The notes beneath the pieces are model-generated. The model did no database searches. It was not told where the DNA came from and saw nothing but the letters and a program-made list of their open reading frames with translations. DNA of 64,000 nt from Planctomycetota bacterium. Its GTDB lineage: Bacteria; Planctomycetota; Planctomycetia; Pirellulales; Pirellulaceae. Each line of letters starts with the position of its first letter. Position 1 is the first letter of the stretch. The position numbers and the translations under genes were made by a program. The stretch covers positions 1-64,000 of the forward strand of contig VGZA01000033.1 of assembly GCA_016872775.1 (NCBI GenBank), in the 5' to 3' direction. Positions 17,623 through 26,102 of the stretch are shown one piece after another.

Positions 17623-17641
17623 CCTGGTTCGGCGAACCAGG
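17623..17641. repeat. Perfect inverted repeat between the kinase and DUF1501 genes
   Basis: CCTGGTTCG and CGAACCAGG are separated by a single G. The hairpin lies 73 bases past the stop of the leftward DUF1501 gene and 180 bases before the kinase start. No T-run follows, so a terminator role is only possible. Confidence 0.4.
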
Positions 17642-17713
17642 GGCGGAAATCGCGCGGGGTGTGCGCCGCGGGGGGATGTCGCTATCGTGCCGGGCGCGGC
17701 GTTTCGCGAGGGC

Positions 17714-19159
17714 TCAGGACAGCAGCTTATTCACGACCTTTCCGGCCACATCGGTCAAGCGGAACTCGCGGCCCTGAAAGCGGAACGTCAGTCGCAGGTG
17801 ATCGAGGCCAAGCAGGTGCAGCAAGGTGGCGTGCAGGTCGTGGACGTGCACCGGATCCTCTACGGAGTAGTAGCCGATGTCGTCGGTACGGCCGAGCACC
17901 AGTCCGGGCTTCAGTCCTCCTCCGGCGCCCCACATTGTAAAGGCTTCGATATGGTGGTCCCGGCCGATCAGGTCTCGCGGTTCGCCCTGGGGCGTGCGGC
18001 CAAATTCACCGCCCCACAGCACGAGCGTATCGTCGAGCATTCCGAGTCGTTTCAGGTCCCGCACCAGTGCGGCCGCGGGTTGATCGACCTGTTTGCAGAT
18101 CGCGTCGAGCGATTCTCCCAGTTCCGTGCCTTTGTTGCCGTGGTGGTCCCAGTCGGTGTGGTACAGTTGCACGAAGCGAACGCCGCGTTGCACAAGTCTT
18201 CTTGCCAGCAGGCAGTTGTTCGCGAACGACGGCTGGCCCGGTTCCGCGCCGTAGAGCGCCAGCGTTTCCGCCGATTCGTCCGACAGGTCCATCAGTCGCG
18301 GAGCGCTGGCCTGCATGCGGAACGCCATTTCGTATGCGGAGATGCGCGTGGCGATTTCGGGGTCGCCGGTGGCATCGAGTCGCAGGCGATTGAAATCGTT
18401 CACGGCGTCGACAAACTGGCGTTGGCGGAGGTCGTCGATACCATCCGGGTTGCGCAGGTTCAGGATCGGATCGCCCACACCGCGGAACGGAACTCCTTGA
18501 TAGGTCGTCGGCAGAAATCCGCTGCCCCAGTTCGGCGCGCCGCCTCGAGGTCCGCGCGGCCCGGACTGTAACACCACGAACCCCGGCAAGTCTTCGGCTT
18601 CGCTGCCGATACCGTAGGTCAGCCAGGAACCGAAGCTGGGCCTGCCGAACATCGGCGAGCCCGTATTCATGAAGAATTTAGCCGGTCCATGGTTGAACAC
18701 GTCGGTTTTCATGCTCTTGATGAGCGTGATTTCATCGACGATTTTCGCCAGGTGTGGCAGGCACTCGGAAATCTCCGCGCCCGATTCGCCGTACCTGGCG
18801 AAATTCCGTTTCGTGCCAAGCAGCGTGGCGTCTTTCTTGATAAAGGCGAACCGTTTGTTTTCCACAAACGACGTGGGGATCACCTGGCCATGCAGTTCGC
18901 GCAGGTGGGGCTTAAAATCGAATAGTTCGTGCTGACTGGGCCCGCCTGCCATGAACATGAATATGACGCGCTTGGCGCGCGCGGGAAAATGCGTCGGTAA
19001 CGGAGCCAGGGGATCGGTGGTGCGTGAACGGTCCGACGAACTGGCCGATTGACCCCGGCCTCGCAACAGTTCGGTCAGCGCTAATGCGCCGAGTCCAATG
19101 CGGCAGTCATGGAAGAAATGGCGGCGTGTGCGCGTGATCTCGCTGGGGACAGGTTCCAT
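17714..19159 (-). CDS. DUF1501 domain protein (sulfatase-like), partner of PSD1 protein
   Basis: This 481-residue protein has the DUF1501 layout. An N-terminal RRHFFHDCRIGLGALAL segment looks like a modified twin-arginine signal, followed by IFMFMAGGPSQHELFDFKP near the start of the catalytic-like domain, then TDWDHHGNKG, LWGGEFGRTP and GRDHHIEAFTMWGAGGG near the end. These histidines and aspartates correspond to the metal-binding pattern of the alkaline phosphatase/sulfatase superfamily. The ATG at 19159 comes two bases after the stop of the PSD1 gene, so the pair is co-transcribed. That pairing is a well-known planctomycete arrangement. The substrate and exact activity are unknown. Confidence 0.93.
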   Translation of the reverse strand: MEPVPSEITRTRRHFFHDCRIGLGALALTELLRGRGQSASSSDRSRTTDPLAPLPTHFPARAKRVIFMFMAGGPSQHELFDFKPHLRELHGQVIPTSFVENKRFAFIKKDATLLGTKRNFARYGESGAEISECLPHLAKIVDEITLIKSMKTDVFNHGPAKFFMNTGSPMFGRPSFGSWLTYGIGSEAEDLPGFVVLQSGPRGPRGGAPNWGSGFLPTTYQGVPFRGVGDPILNLRNPDGIDDLRQRQFVDAVNDFNRLRLDATGDPEIATRISAYEMAFRMQASAPRLMDLSDESAETLALYGAEPGQPSFANNCLLARRLVQRGVRFVQLYHTDWDHHGNKGTELGESLDAICKQVDQPAAALVRDLKRLGMLDDTLVLWGGEFGRTPQGEPRDLIGRDHHIEAFTMWGAGGGLKPGLVLGRTDDIGYYSVEDPVHVHDLHATLLHLLGLDHLRLTFRFQGREFRLTDVAGKVVNKLLS

Positions 19160-19161
19160 GG

Positions 19162-21768
19162 TTACTCCCGCGTGATGAATTCGTCGAGGTTCAGCAGTAC
19201 GCGGCAGACCGCGGTCCAGCCCTGCAGGTCGGTTGCCACGTCGGCGACCTGTTGTTCGATCAAACTGTCCAGCCGCACGCGTTCCGCCGAAGTCGGCTCA
19301 CGGCCCAGGCACGACCGGAACAACAAGCCCGCGCGTTCCTCGCGGGAAGCGGATGCGGCACCGACGATCTGACGGGCCAGTTGCTGCGCGCATTCGAAAA
19401 ATGCGAGGTCATTAGCGAGCGTCAGCGACTGCAGCGGCGTGTTGGAACGCAGGCGGCGCGTGCAGGTAACGTTGGCGTTCGGCGCGTCGAACGTGCTGAG
19501 CATGGGGTAGGGCAGCGAGCGCCAGAAGAAGGTGTAAACGCCGCGACGATAGCGGTCGCCGCCGGTTGCGGCCTTCCACGGTTTCGGATCCTGCGTGAAG
19601 GCGTAAACGCCTTCCGGCTGGGGCGGCATGACGCTCGGTCCGCCGAGGCGCTGCGTGAGCAGTCCGCTGACGGCCAGCGCCAAGTCGCGCACGATTTCGG
19701 CATCAACGCGCAAACGCGTCTGCCGCGCCAGCAGGTCGTTGCGCGGATCGACTTCCGCCAGCTCGACGCGACGCGTTGACGACTGCCGGTAGACTGCGCT
19801 TAACACGATGTTCCGCTGGAAGCGTTTGATCGACCAGGGGGAGTTGCCGCCGTGCCCAAGCAGGCTCCGCGCCAACCAGTTCAACAGTTCCGGATGCGTG
19901 GCTGGCAGTCCCTGCGTACCGAAATCGTCGTCGGTCTCGACCAGTCCGCGGCCATAGAACGGCAACCAGACTCGATTCGCGATCACGCGCGGGGTCAGCG
20001 GATTTTCGGCATCGACGAGCCAGCGCGCCAGCTGCAGGCGGTCGGGAGCGACCTGGCGGCGTGTTGGGCCGCTCGCCTCGCCGCTCGCCTCGCCGCTCGC
20101 CTCGCCGCTCGCCTCGCCGCTCGCCTCGCCGCCGCTTGGGGGTCGGGGCGGGTCCGCGCTTTCCAGAAGTCGATGCGTCGTTAGCAGTGGGTGCAGCGTC
20201 GCGGGGGTCTGGGGGAATACCTGCACGCCCGGATTGAGAAAGTCACCTCGCTTGTGCAGGAAGGTATCGCGCGGCGTCGGCCGTTCGCGGAGAATCAGCG
20301 TCGTGGGAATTTTCGGTTCCGAATCGCGCAACCGGGCGATCTGGTCGAGTTCCGGGAATTTTTCGCGGCCTTGCGGCGATACGCGATAATAGTCCTCGAT
20401 CAATTTCTTGTTCGTCGCATCGCGTTTCTCGAACGGCATGTCGTAGGCGACTTGCACGGGGCCTGGGAGCCGTGCGCGCTGTTCCGGCGTGACCGTCGTT
20501 TCCCAGGCCCGCTGCGCCGTTTCCAACGCCTCGCGTTGCTGTTCCATGCGGCTGTCCAGCTCGGCGATCTGCCGCCGAATCTCGTCGCGACGCGCCAGAT
20601 CGCCGCGCTCGTGATTCGATTGCGTTGGCACTTCCAGAGACGGTTCATCGCAGTTGTTCAGGAAGGCAAAAAACTGGTAGAACTCGCGCTGGGAAATCGG
20701 ATCGTATTTGTGATTGTGGCAACGGGCACAACCTAAGGTCAGTCCGAGCCATACCGAGCCGGTTGTGGCGACTCGATCGGCGACCGCCTCGACGCGGAAC
20801 TGTTCCTGATCGGTGCCGCCCTCTTCGTTCACCAGCGTATTGCGGTGAAATCCGGTCGCGACGAACTGGTCCTGCGTGGGTTGGGGCAGCAGGTCTCCCG
20901 CGAGTTGTTCCACCGTGAACCGATCGAACCCATGATCGGCGTTGAGTGCCTTGATCACCCATTCCCGATAGGGCCAGATTTCGCGACCGAAGTCCCGGGT
21001 ATAGCCGTTGGAATCGGCGTAGCGCGCCTGGTCGAGCCACCAGCGGCCCCATTTCTCCCCGAATGCCAGCGAGGCCAACTGGCGATCGACTTCCCGTTCC
21101 CACTCGTCGGGTTCGGCGGTCGACGTCCAATCGGCGGAAGCATCGAGTTCCGGGGGCAGACCGCGAAGGTCGAGATTCAATCGTCGCAGCAGCGTGGCGC
21201 GCGGCGCCTCGGGAGACATCGCCAGCGTCCGTTGCTGTTGTCTGCCGACGGCTTCCAGCCGGTCCACGATAAAGAAATCGATCGGGCCGCGCGCGGCTGC
21301 TTTTTGATCGGGCACGGGGGGGACGACGATCGGGATCGGCTGGTAAGACCAGTGCTTGCCTGGCGCCGCGGTTTGCGGCGCGTCGGCGGGCAGATCACCT
21401 CCCGCCGCGATCCAGGCCCGTAACGTGTCGATCTCGGCCGCCGTCAGACCCGGGCCCTCGGGCGGCATGCGGTCCTGGCCAACCGTGCCCGTCACCCGTT
21501 TCAGTAACAGGCTCTCTGACGCCTTGCCTGGGACCAACGCGGGACCGCTGTCGCCCCCTGCGCGGATTCCCTGGGGCAAATCGAGGCGCAACCCGGATTC
21601 CTGTTTCCGATTTCCGTGACATTCAAAACAGTGTTTTTCCAAGATCGGGCGAACCTCGGACGAAAAGTCCGTTGCTTCCGCGACACGTAAGCCCGCTGCC
21701 GGCGGCGGACACGCCAAAAGCAACAGGCAACCGATTGGAATACGAATGTACGGCATATCAAGCTTCAT
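19162..21768 (-). CDS. PSD1 protein: cytochrome c-like (PSCyt1), DUF1549 and DUF1553 domains
   Basis: Start ATG 21768 gives a signal peptide (YIRIPIGCLLLLACPPPAA); the longer open frame adds a leader with no similarity. Near residue 45 the haem-binding CFECHG (CxxCH) lies inside the planctomycete cytochrome C module, which continues with GLRLD and RMPPEGPGL. DUF1549 follows (RGPIDFFIVDRL, RYADSNGYTRDFG, LGLTLGCARCHNHKYDP), and DUF1553 makes up the C-terminal half (LARWLVDAENPLTPRVIANR, FYGRGLVETDDDFG). The joint between the two DUFs carries five GEAS repeats. Total about 868 residues, normal for the family. It is translated with the DUF1501 gene that starts two bases after its stop. Localisation is periplasmic; the substrate is unknown. 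Confidence 0.93.
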   Translation of the reverse strand: MKLDMPYIRIPIGCLLLLACPPPAAGLRVAEATDFSSEVRPILEKHCFECHGNRKQESGLRLDLPQGIRAGGDSGPALVPGKASESLLLKRVTGTVGQDRMPPEGPGLTAAEIDTLRAWIAAGGDLPADAPQTAAPGKHWSYQPIPIVVPPVPDQKAAARGPIDFFIVDRLEAVGRQQQRTLAMSPEAPRATLLRRLNLDLRGLPPELDASADWTSTAEPDEWEREVDRQLASLAFGEKWGRWWLDQARYADSNGYTRDFGREIWPYREWVIKALNADHGFDRFTVEQLAGDLLPQPTQDQFVATGFHRNTLVNEEGGTDQEQFRVEAVADRVATTGSVWLGLTLGCARCHNHKYDPISQREFYQFFAFLNNCDEPSLEVPTQSNHERGDLARRDEIRRQIAELDSRMEQQREALETAQRAWETTVTPEQRARLPGPVQVAYDMPFEKRDATNKKLIEDYYRVSPQGREKFPELDQIARLRDSEPKIPTTLILRERPTPRDTFLHKRGDFLNPGVQVFPQTPATLHPLLTTHRLLESADPPRPPSGGEASGEASGEASGEASGEASGPTRRQVAPDRLQLARWLVDAENPLTPRVIANRVWLPFYGRGLVETDDDFGTQGLPATHPELLNWLARSLLGHGGNSPWSIKRFQRNIVLSAVYRQSSTRRVELAEVDPRNDLLARQTRLRVDAEIVRDLALAVSGLLTQRLGGPSVMPPQPEGVYAFTQDPKPWKAATGGDRYRRGVYTFFWRSLPYPMLSTFDAPNANVTCTRRLRSNTPLQSLTLANDLAFFECAQQLARQIVGAASASREERAGLLFRSCLGREPTSAERVRLDSLIEQQVADVATDLQGWTAVCRVLLNLDEFITRE
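20069..20128. repeat. Five 12-bp tandem repeats in the PSD1 gene
   Basis: CCGCTCGCCTCG is repeated five times without a mismatch at 20069-20128. On the coding strand each unit adds Gly-Glu-Ala-Ser, giving a flexible (GEAS)5 linker between two domains. Twelve bases keep the frame, so copy number can vary without breaking the gene. Confidence 0.9.
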
Positions 21769-22077
21769 AAAGCGGCCCGTGAACGGCGTAGGAAGTCCAC
21801 TCCAGCATAACCGAGATCGCTTGCTGACTCCAAGCCAGCCAGATGCGATCCTCGATACCATGAAGTTCGACTCCAGGCCCGACTCCCCCCAGCCGTTCTC
21901 CTGGCGCCCCGGCTTCCAGGCTCCTTAGGGCGGACCATGCCGCGTCCGTTCCCGCAGCAGCGACCGGCAATCGATCATCCGCCGGGCAACAGGCCTCGAC
22001 GACGTTCAGTTATCGTTGTGTCTGCGGGGCGGATGTCGCCCTTGCAACAGTCAGCGGCGGCAGTGCCCGCTGTCGCA
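21769..22077. other. Intergenic, 309 bases, between DUF1080 and PSD1 genes
   Basis: Both flanking genes point left, so this stretch holds the PSD1 promoter and the 3' end of the DUF1080 transcript. No open frame with family similarity, strong hairpin or repeat was seen. Confidence 0.5.
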
Positions 22078-23394
22078 CTACGGCAGTTCAAGCAGCAGCA
22101 GATTGGCGAACTGAACCGGGGTGCCAAGTTTGATCAGTTCGATCGGGCCGCGAGCCGGTAAGTCCGGGATGCGTGCCCGATCGATGACAAGCTGATCGTT
22201 CAGTCGCACGCTGATGATTTCGCCGCGCAACGTGATTCGAAAACGGTTCCACTGGCCAGGTGGATTGTCGGCACGGATGCGCGGGACTGCGGAGGCCCGC
22301 ATCGCCTTGTCGTCCGTAGTTATACGGCGCAGATTGTTGAGTGCGCCCGAACCGCAGTTGTTGCTCCAAAGGGCGATCTCAGCCAGGGGATGGCCGCGCA
22401 GCTGCAGGGCGCCCTGTCCGGCATCCTCGATCGTCACGTCGGGACCGTCCGCGCCATCGGTGAGAATCGCCGGCACGGTTCGTTTCGTCGGCGGCTGCGT
22501 CAATCTCCAATCGCAGATCAACTCAAAGTTCCCGAATTGCTCCTTGGTGGGGAGCCGCATCGCGAACGGATCGTCCATGCCGCTGCCTTCCAGGATCCAA
22601 TCTTTGACCAGCCAGTGTTTTCGGTTGCTGGGATCAGATTGCCAGTTGCTGAGGTCGACGCCGCTGTAGAGATTGCGCCAAGGCTGCGCCAACGGCGCCA
22701 CGTTTTCGGGTGCGGGATTCGACGTTGGCAGTTCACGAATGCGAAGGTTGCGAAAGTGAGCTTCCGATCCCTCGGATTCAATACAGAGGTACCCTTTGCG
22801 CGGGTTGCACATCGTTCCTCCCGAAACCACTTTGCCGTTCACCGCCAGCTTGATCACTCCGTTATTACATTCCACGCGGTAGTGGTTCCATTCCGGTGAC
22901 GGCTTGCACCTCGATTCGCTCGGCAGGCAGCGCATGGCGCCGCGCGGATGCGGCCGATCGGGGGTCATCACTGCTCCGTGAATCGCAAACACGTCGCCGT
23001 GGCTGGTATAGGTGTCGGAATTCAGTCCGTCCAGGACCTGGACCTCAATCGCGCGGCAGAAGGGAGTCCCAGGGGCCGTCATCGCGTGGCTCCAGATAAA
23101 CAAGCCGGCGTTGCCCTGCGGCTGCATGTGCCGCCACTCCATTTCCAGCACGAAATTTTCGTATTGCTTTTCCGATCGCAGCACGCCGGTCGGCTTGCCC
23201 GTGGAGACAATCATGCCGTCGCGCGCCGAAAAGGTTCGTGGCGCGACATTCAACGATACCCATCCGCTCAGATCACGACCGTTGAACAGTGCCTGCCAAT
23301 CGTCGTCAGGCTGGCCTCGGGAAGGCAACAGCAGCACGGCCAGCAGAGGAAGCAGTGTCGGGCGCACGCGGCATTGCTCGGGACGGGATGGCAT
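22078..23394 (-). CDS. Secreted protein with two DUF1080 (3-keto-disaccharide hydrolase-type) domains
   Basis: ATG 23394 is chosen because GGAGGAG lies 8 bases upstream; an in-frame ATG at 23400 would be only 2 bases away. The leader RPTLLPLLAVLLLP is a signal peptide. Two concanavalin-like DUF1080 domains follow: the first starts DDWQALFNGRDLSGWVSL and runs to about residue 215, and the second starts WRNLYSGVDLSNWQSD and runs to the end. Each has the family pattern of EF.L..EWR or FELICDWR strands. DUF1080 proteins are common in planctomycetes and some act on 3-keto-glycosides, but the active residues cannot be checked by eye. About 438 residues. Divergent from the amidohydrolase gene. Confidence 0.9.
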   Translation of the reverse strand: MPSRPEQCRVRPTLLPLLAVLLLPSRGQPDDDWQALFNGRDLSGWVSLNVAPRTFSARDGMIVSTGKPTGVLRSEKQYENFVLEMEWRHMQPQGNAGLFIWSHAMTAPGTPFCRAIEVQVLDGLNSDTYTSHGDVFAIHGAVMTPDRPHPRGAMRCLPSESRCKPSPEWNHYRVECNNGVIKLAVNGKVVSGGTMCNPRKGYLCIESEGSEAHFRNLRIRELPTSNPAPENVAPLAQPWRNLYSGVDLSNWQSDPSNRKHWLVKDWILEGSGMDDPFAMRLPTKEQFGNFELICDWRLTQPPTKRTVPAILTDGADGPDVTIEDAGQGALQLRGHPLAEIALWSNNCGSGALNNLRRITTDDKAMRASAVPRIRADNPPGQWNRFRITLRGEIISVRLNDQLVIDRARIPDLPARGPIELIKLGTPVQFANLLLLELP

Positions 23395-23539
23395 CGGCAT
23401 TACTCCTCCAGGCAGAGGCAAGGCAAGCGTTCGCTAAAAAACAGCCCGTCAACAAGCCGGCGCATACTTGCGAACGGGCGCCGCGCAAGGGAAAATCCGG
23501 CGACAGTGTAACATTCCCCCAACTGACGGAGAATGCGCC

Positions 23540-24565
23540 GTGCGACGCAACGAGCCCACGCCTGAGTGTCTGTCCGAATCCAGAATCGATCCCGCTGCGT
23601 CCGCGCACGAACAACCCGTCGGCCGACGCCGGTTTCTCGCCGCGGGAGCGGGAGCCCTTGCCGCAGGAGTCGCCTTGAATCCTCTAACTGCCAATCCCTG
23701 CACCGCCGCCGATTCCGAATTGCCATGGATTGATGCCCATTCACACATCTGGTCGCAGGATACCGACCGGTTTCCGCTCGCCGGAGCCCAAACCAAGAAA
23801 GACCTCGATCCGCCCAGCTTCACTGACGACGAACTGATGGCGGTCGCTCGACCCGAAGGCGTCGGCCGCGTGGTCCTGATCCAGCATTCGATCTACCATC
23901 TGTTCGATAACAGTTATCTGGTCGATGCTGTGCGACGACACCCGAACCGATTCCGGGTCGTCGGCATGGTCGACGACCACCGCGACGATGCGGCAGACAA
24001 GATGCGCAAGCTGCTGCCGCAGGGCGTCACCGGTTTCCGCATCACGCCCTTCATTCGCGAAAAAGATCCCGGGACGTGGCTCGACACCCCAGGAATGAAA
24101 GCGATGTGGAAGGCGGCCGTGGAAACGCGCCAGGCGATGTGCTGCTTGATCAACGCCAGCGATTTGCCTCGGGTCGATGCGATGTGCGCCGCGAACCCCG
24201 AGACACCCGTCGTTATCGACCATTTTGCACGGATCGGCGTCGACGGCCAGATGCGGGATGCGGACATCAAGAACCTGGCGCGGTTGGCGCGACACAAACA
24301 TACAACGGTCAAGATCTCGGCCTACTATGCCCTGGGCCAGAAGAAGCCTCCGCATACCGAACTGTTTCCGATGATCCGCCAGCTCCTGGATGCGTTCGGT
24401 CCGCAACGACTGATGTGGGCCAGTGACAGCCCCTACCAGATTCAAGGCGAGAACAACTATCGGGCGTCGATCAACCTGATTCGGGATGGAATTCCATCGC
24501 TCTCCACCTCCGACCGTGAATGGCTGTTGCGAAAAACGGCCGAACGAGTGTTCTTTTACAAGTGA
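23540..24565 (+). CDS. Tat-exported amidohydrolase family protein (Amidohydro_2)
   Basis: GTG 23540 is chosen because GGAG stands about 8 bases upstream and because the frame before it has only a weak TTG start. The N-terminus has a twin-arginine signal, PVGRRRFLAAGAGALAAGVA. The mature protein carries the amidohydrolase_2 metal pattern: IDAHSHIW (HxH), HYGF-equivalent HDHF region VVIDHFARIG, and the late aspartate in LMWASDSPY. About 341 residues. Such proteins hydrolyse lactones or decarboxylate cyclic substrates; the substrate here is unknown. It faces away from the DUF1080 gene across 145 bases, so the two may share a promoter region. Confidence 0.9.
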   Translation: MRRNEPTPECLSESRIDPAASAHEQPVGRRRFLAAGAGALAAGVALNPLTANPCTAADSELPWIDAHSHIWSQDTDRFPLAGAQTKKDLDPPSFTDDELMAVARPEGVGRVVLIQHSIYHLFDNSYLVDAVRRHPNRFRVVGMVDDHRDDAADKMRKLLPQGVTGFRITPFIREKDPGTWLDTPGMKAMWKAAVETRQAMCCLINASDLPRVDAMCAANPETPVVIDHFARIGVDGQMRDADIKNLARLARHKHTTVKISAYYALGQKKPPHTELFPMIRQLLDAFGPQRLMWASDSPYQIQGENNYRASINLIRDGIPSLSTSDREWLLRKTAERVFFYK

Positions 24566-24619
24566 GGAACGGGGAACGGGGGGCCGCACTGTCGATGATC
24601 GACGCCCGGCAAATTTCTC

Positions 24620-24973
24620 TCAAACGACCCGCAAGCCGGTCGCAACGGCATCCCGCACAAGCCGAGTTGCCGGGACGAAATCATTACATCGATAAACGGG
24701 CACTTTTTCCGTCGCGCGGCGTTTGAGCCAGCCGACCACATTTCGAGCCCACTTGATCCATGCGTGCGATTTTTTGACCCGAGTACCTCCTTCGAAATAC
24801 GACGGGTAATAGTACACCGATGTCCGATTCAGAATCCCTTCGCTGTTCACAAGGCCGTGTCGATACCAGTTACGCCGCTCCACTGCAACCACTCGCCACT
24901 CCAATATACCGCGCTCCTCCAATCGCTCGGAAGGGAGTTGGCCGACGACCCATTTGTCCTCAGCTACCGACAG
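24620..24973 (-). pseudogene. Small hypothetical ORF, probably N-terminally truncated
   Basis: From 24922 (TTG) to TGA at 24620 a 100-residue frame reads VERRNWYRHGLVNSEGILN and ends RDAVATGLRVV. The same frame stays protein-like further upstream (DKWVVGQLPSERLEERG) up to an in-frame TGA at 24974-24976, without any ATG, which suggests the gene has lost its 5' end. It has Tyr- and Trp-rich composition (SVYYYPSYFEGG) unlike random translation. I do not recognise the family. It could be a real short gene starting at the TTG, but no ribosome binding site supports that. Confidence 0.4.
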
Positions 24974-25059
24974 TCAGACTCGTAATCGCGGCTCCGGGAA
25001 AAAGCCACAGAGGGCATGGAGTCCAAAAAAGTGGAAGTCGTGAATGGTTCGAAAAAATG

Positions 25060-25422
25060 TTATGGCTTGTGCAGCCAATCACAGTAGTCGTTCCAATCTT
25101 GATTCTTCAGATCTTGCAGGTGCTCTTCTGACGCGCGACTCATTCCTACGAAGCCGATTTCCATCTGCCGCGGATATTCAGCCGCCCCTACAACGTCACG
25201 AAAATCCGTGATAGCAACCGAAACTTGCTGTTGGATTGAACTTAAATCGCCATTCGCAAGTTTTAGAATCGCTGCTCGCACTCGGTTTCGTTCAATATGA
25301 TGGGGCTCCGTTCCGTAAGTCTCCAGTAACGAACGCACACGGTCTGCAATATCGGGAACAAATTCGCGATTCACTAATCGCTCGAGTGTCTCTTCATCAA
25401 TAGTAGGTACGAAGTCTGGCAT
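25060..25422 (-). CDS. Conserved small protein of unknown function
   Basis: ATG 25422 begins MPDFVPTIDEETLERL, giving a 120-residue soluble, acidic, helical protein with RVRAAILKLANGDL, ITDFRDVVGAAEYPRQ and a C-terminal DWNDYCDWLHKP. This pattern recalls a widespread bacterial family of about 100-130 residues (RDVL..AEYP and a terminal W-L motif) that has no assigned role. Base composition here is visibly lower in GC (about half) than in the genes on both sides, so it may have come by transfer. It lies alone between a truncated ORF and a lipoprotein gene on the same strand. Confidence 0.72.
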   Translation of the reverse strand: MPDFVPTIDEETLERLVNREFVPDIADRVRSLLETYGTEPHHIERNRVRAAILKLANGDLSSIQQQVSVAITDFRDVVGAAEYPRQMEIGFVGMSRASEEHLQDLKNQDWNDYCDWLHKP

Positions 25423-25491
25423 TTGGGCACTTTGAACAGAGTTCGGCGTTAACGTGGACCACCGGAGTCAGAATTCATGGGATCAAGGGGC

Positions 25492-25893
25492 TCACGGTCT
25501 GGTCGAGCCAGAAACAACGACCGCCATCTGTTCGACTTTCTCCATCGCCTTAAGCGCTGGAGGTGGCGCTTGCAACTTCTTCCCATCTTCACCGAAACAC
25601 TCCACGGAATTTGTTCCTAGTAGCTCGAAGGCTCTGTTCAGTCGAACCTGAGAATCAACGAACTCTCGTGAAAGTGAATCACCAGTCGTGCAGCTGATGG
25701 CATCAGAGTTGTTCGAATCTGCCAGAGATCGATAAAACTTCGTTAGCACTTCGGATGGTGGCAGAGTCGTGGTGGCCGCATTCGATTCAGAAGGCCCTGT
25801 ATCAGCGTTCGTAGGCGCAGAATCCTTATTCGAACATCCACGGAATAGAGCGAAACATGTCGCACAAAAAACAACGGCTAGGGTTTGCCTCAT
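25492..25893 (-). CDS. Small predicted lipoprotein of unknown function
   Basis: ATG 25893 gives MRQTLAVVFCATCFALFRGC, a hydrophobic leader ending in a weak lipobox (FRGC) followed by SNKDSAPTNAD, so a lipid-anchored protein is likely. The 133-residue product then has a Ser/Thr/Pro linker and one helical part (LTKFYRSLADSNNSDAI, LNRAFELLGTNSVECFG). No family is recognised. An earlier in-frame start (25938) would add a leader that spoils the signal peptide. Base composition is lower in GC than the flanking genes. Confidence 0.62.
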   Translation of the reverse strand: MRQTLAVVFCATCFALFRGCSNKDSAPTNADTGPSESNAATTTLPPSEVLTKFYRSLADSNNSDAISCTTGDSLSREFVDSQVRLNRAFELLGTNSVECFGEDGKKLQAPPPALKAMEKVEQMAVVVSGSTRP

Positions 25894-26102
25894 GCGTTGA
25901 CCTCGTTGAGTTCTGGGGATTTCTGCTCCGGTACACACTTTGGTCCGGCGATGCAGAAAACCACAGAGGGCTCAGAGGGCATGCTCCCAGCCTGAAGCGA
26001 GTGATCCTATCCTTCAACCGTTGGAAGTTGAAATGCGAAAGCAGCCGGGGTGCTGATCGTTTCAACCGCATTCAATCAGCCTGAACCGCAAGGCGAATCG
26101 CG

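Noticed and set aside
20069-20128. CRISPR-like short repeats
   Set aside because: The 12-bp units are directly adjacent without spacers and are in frame inside a gene.
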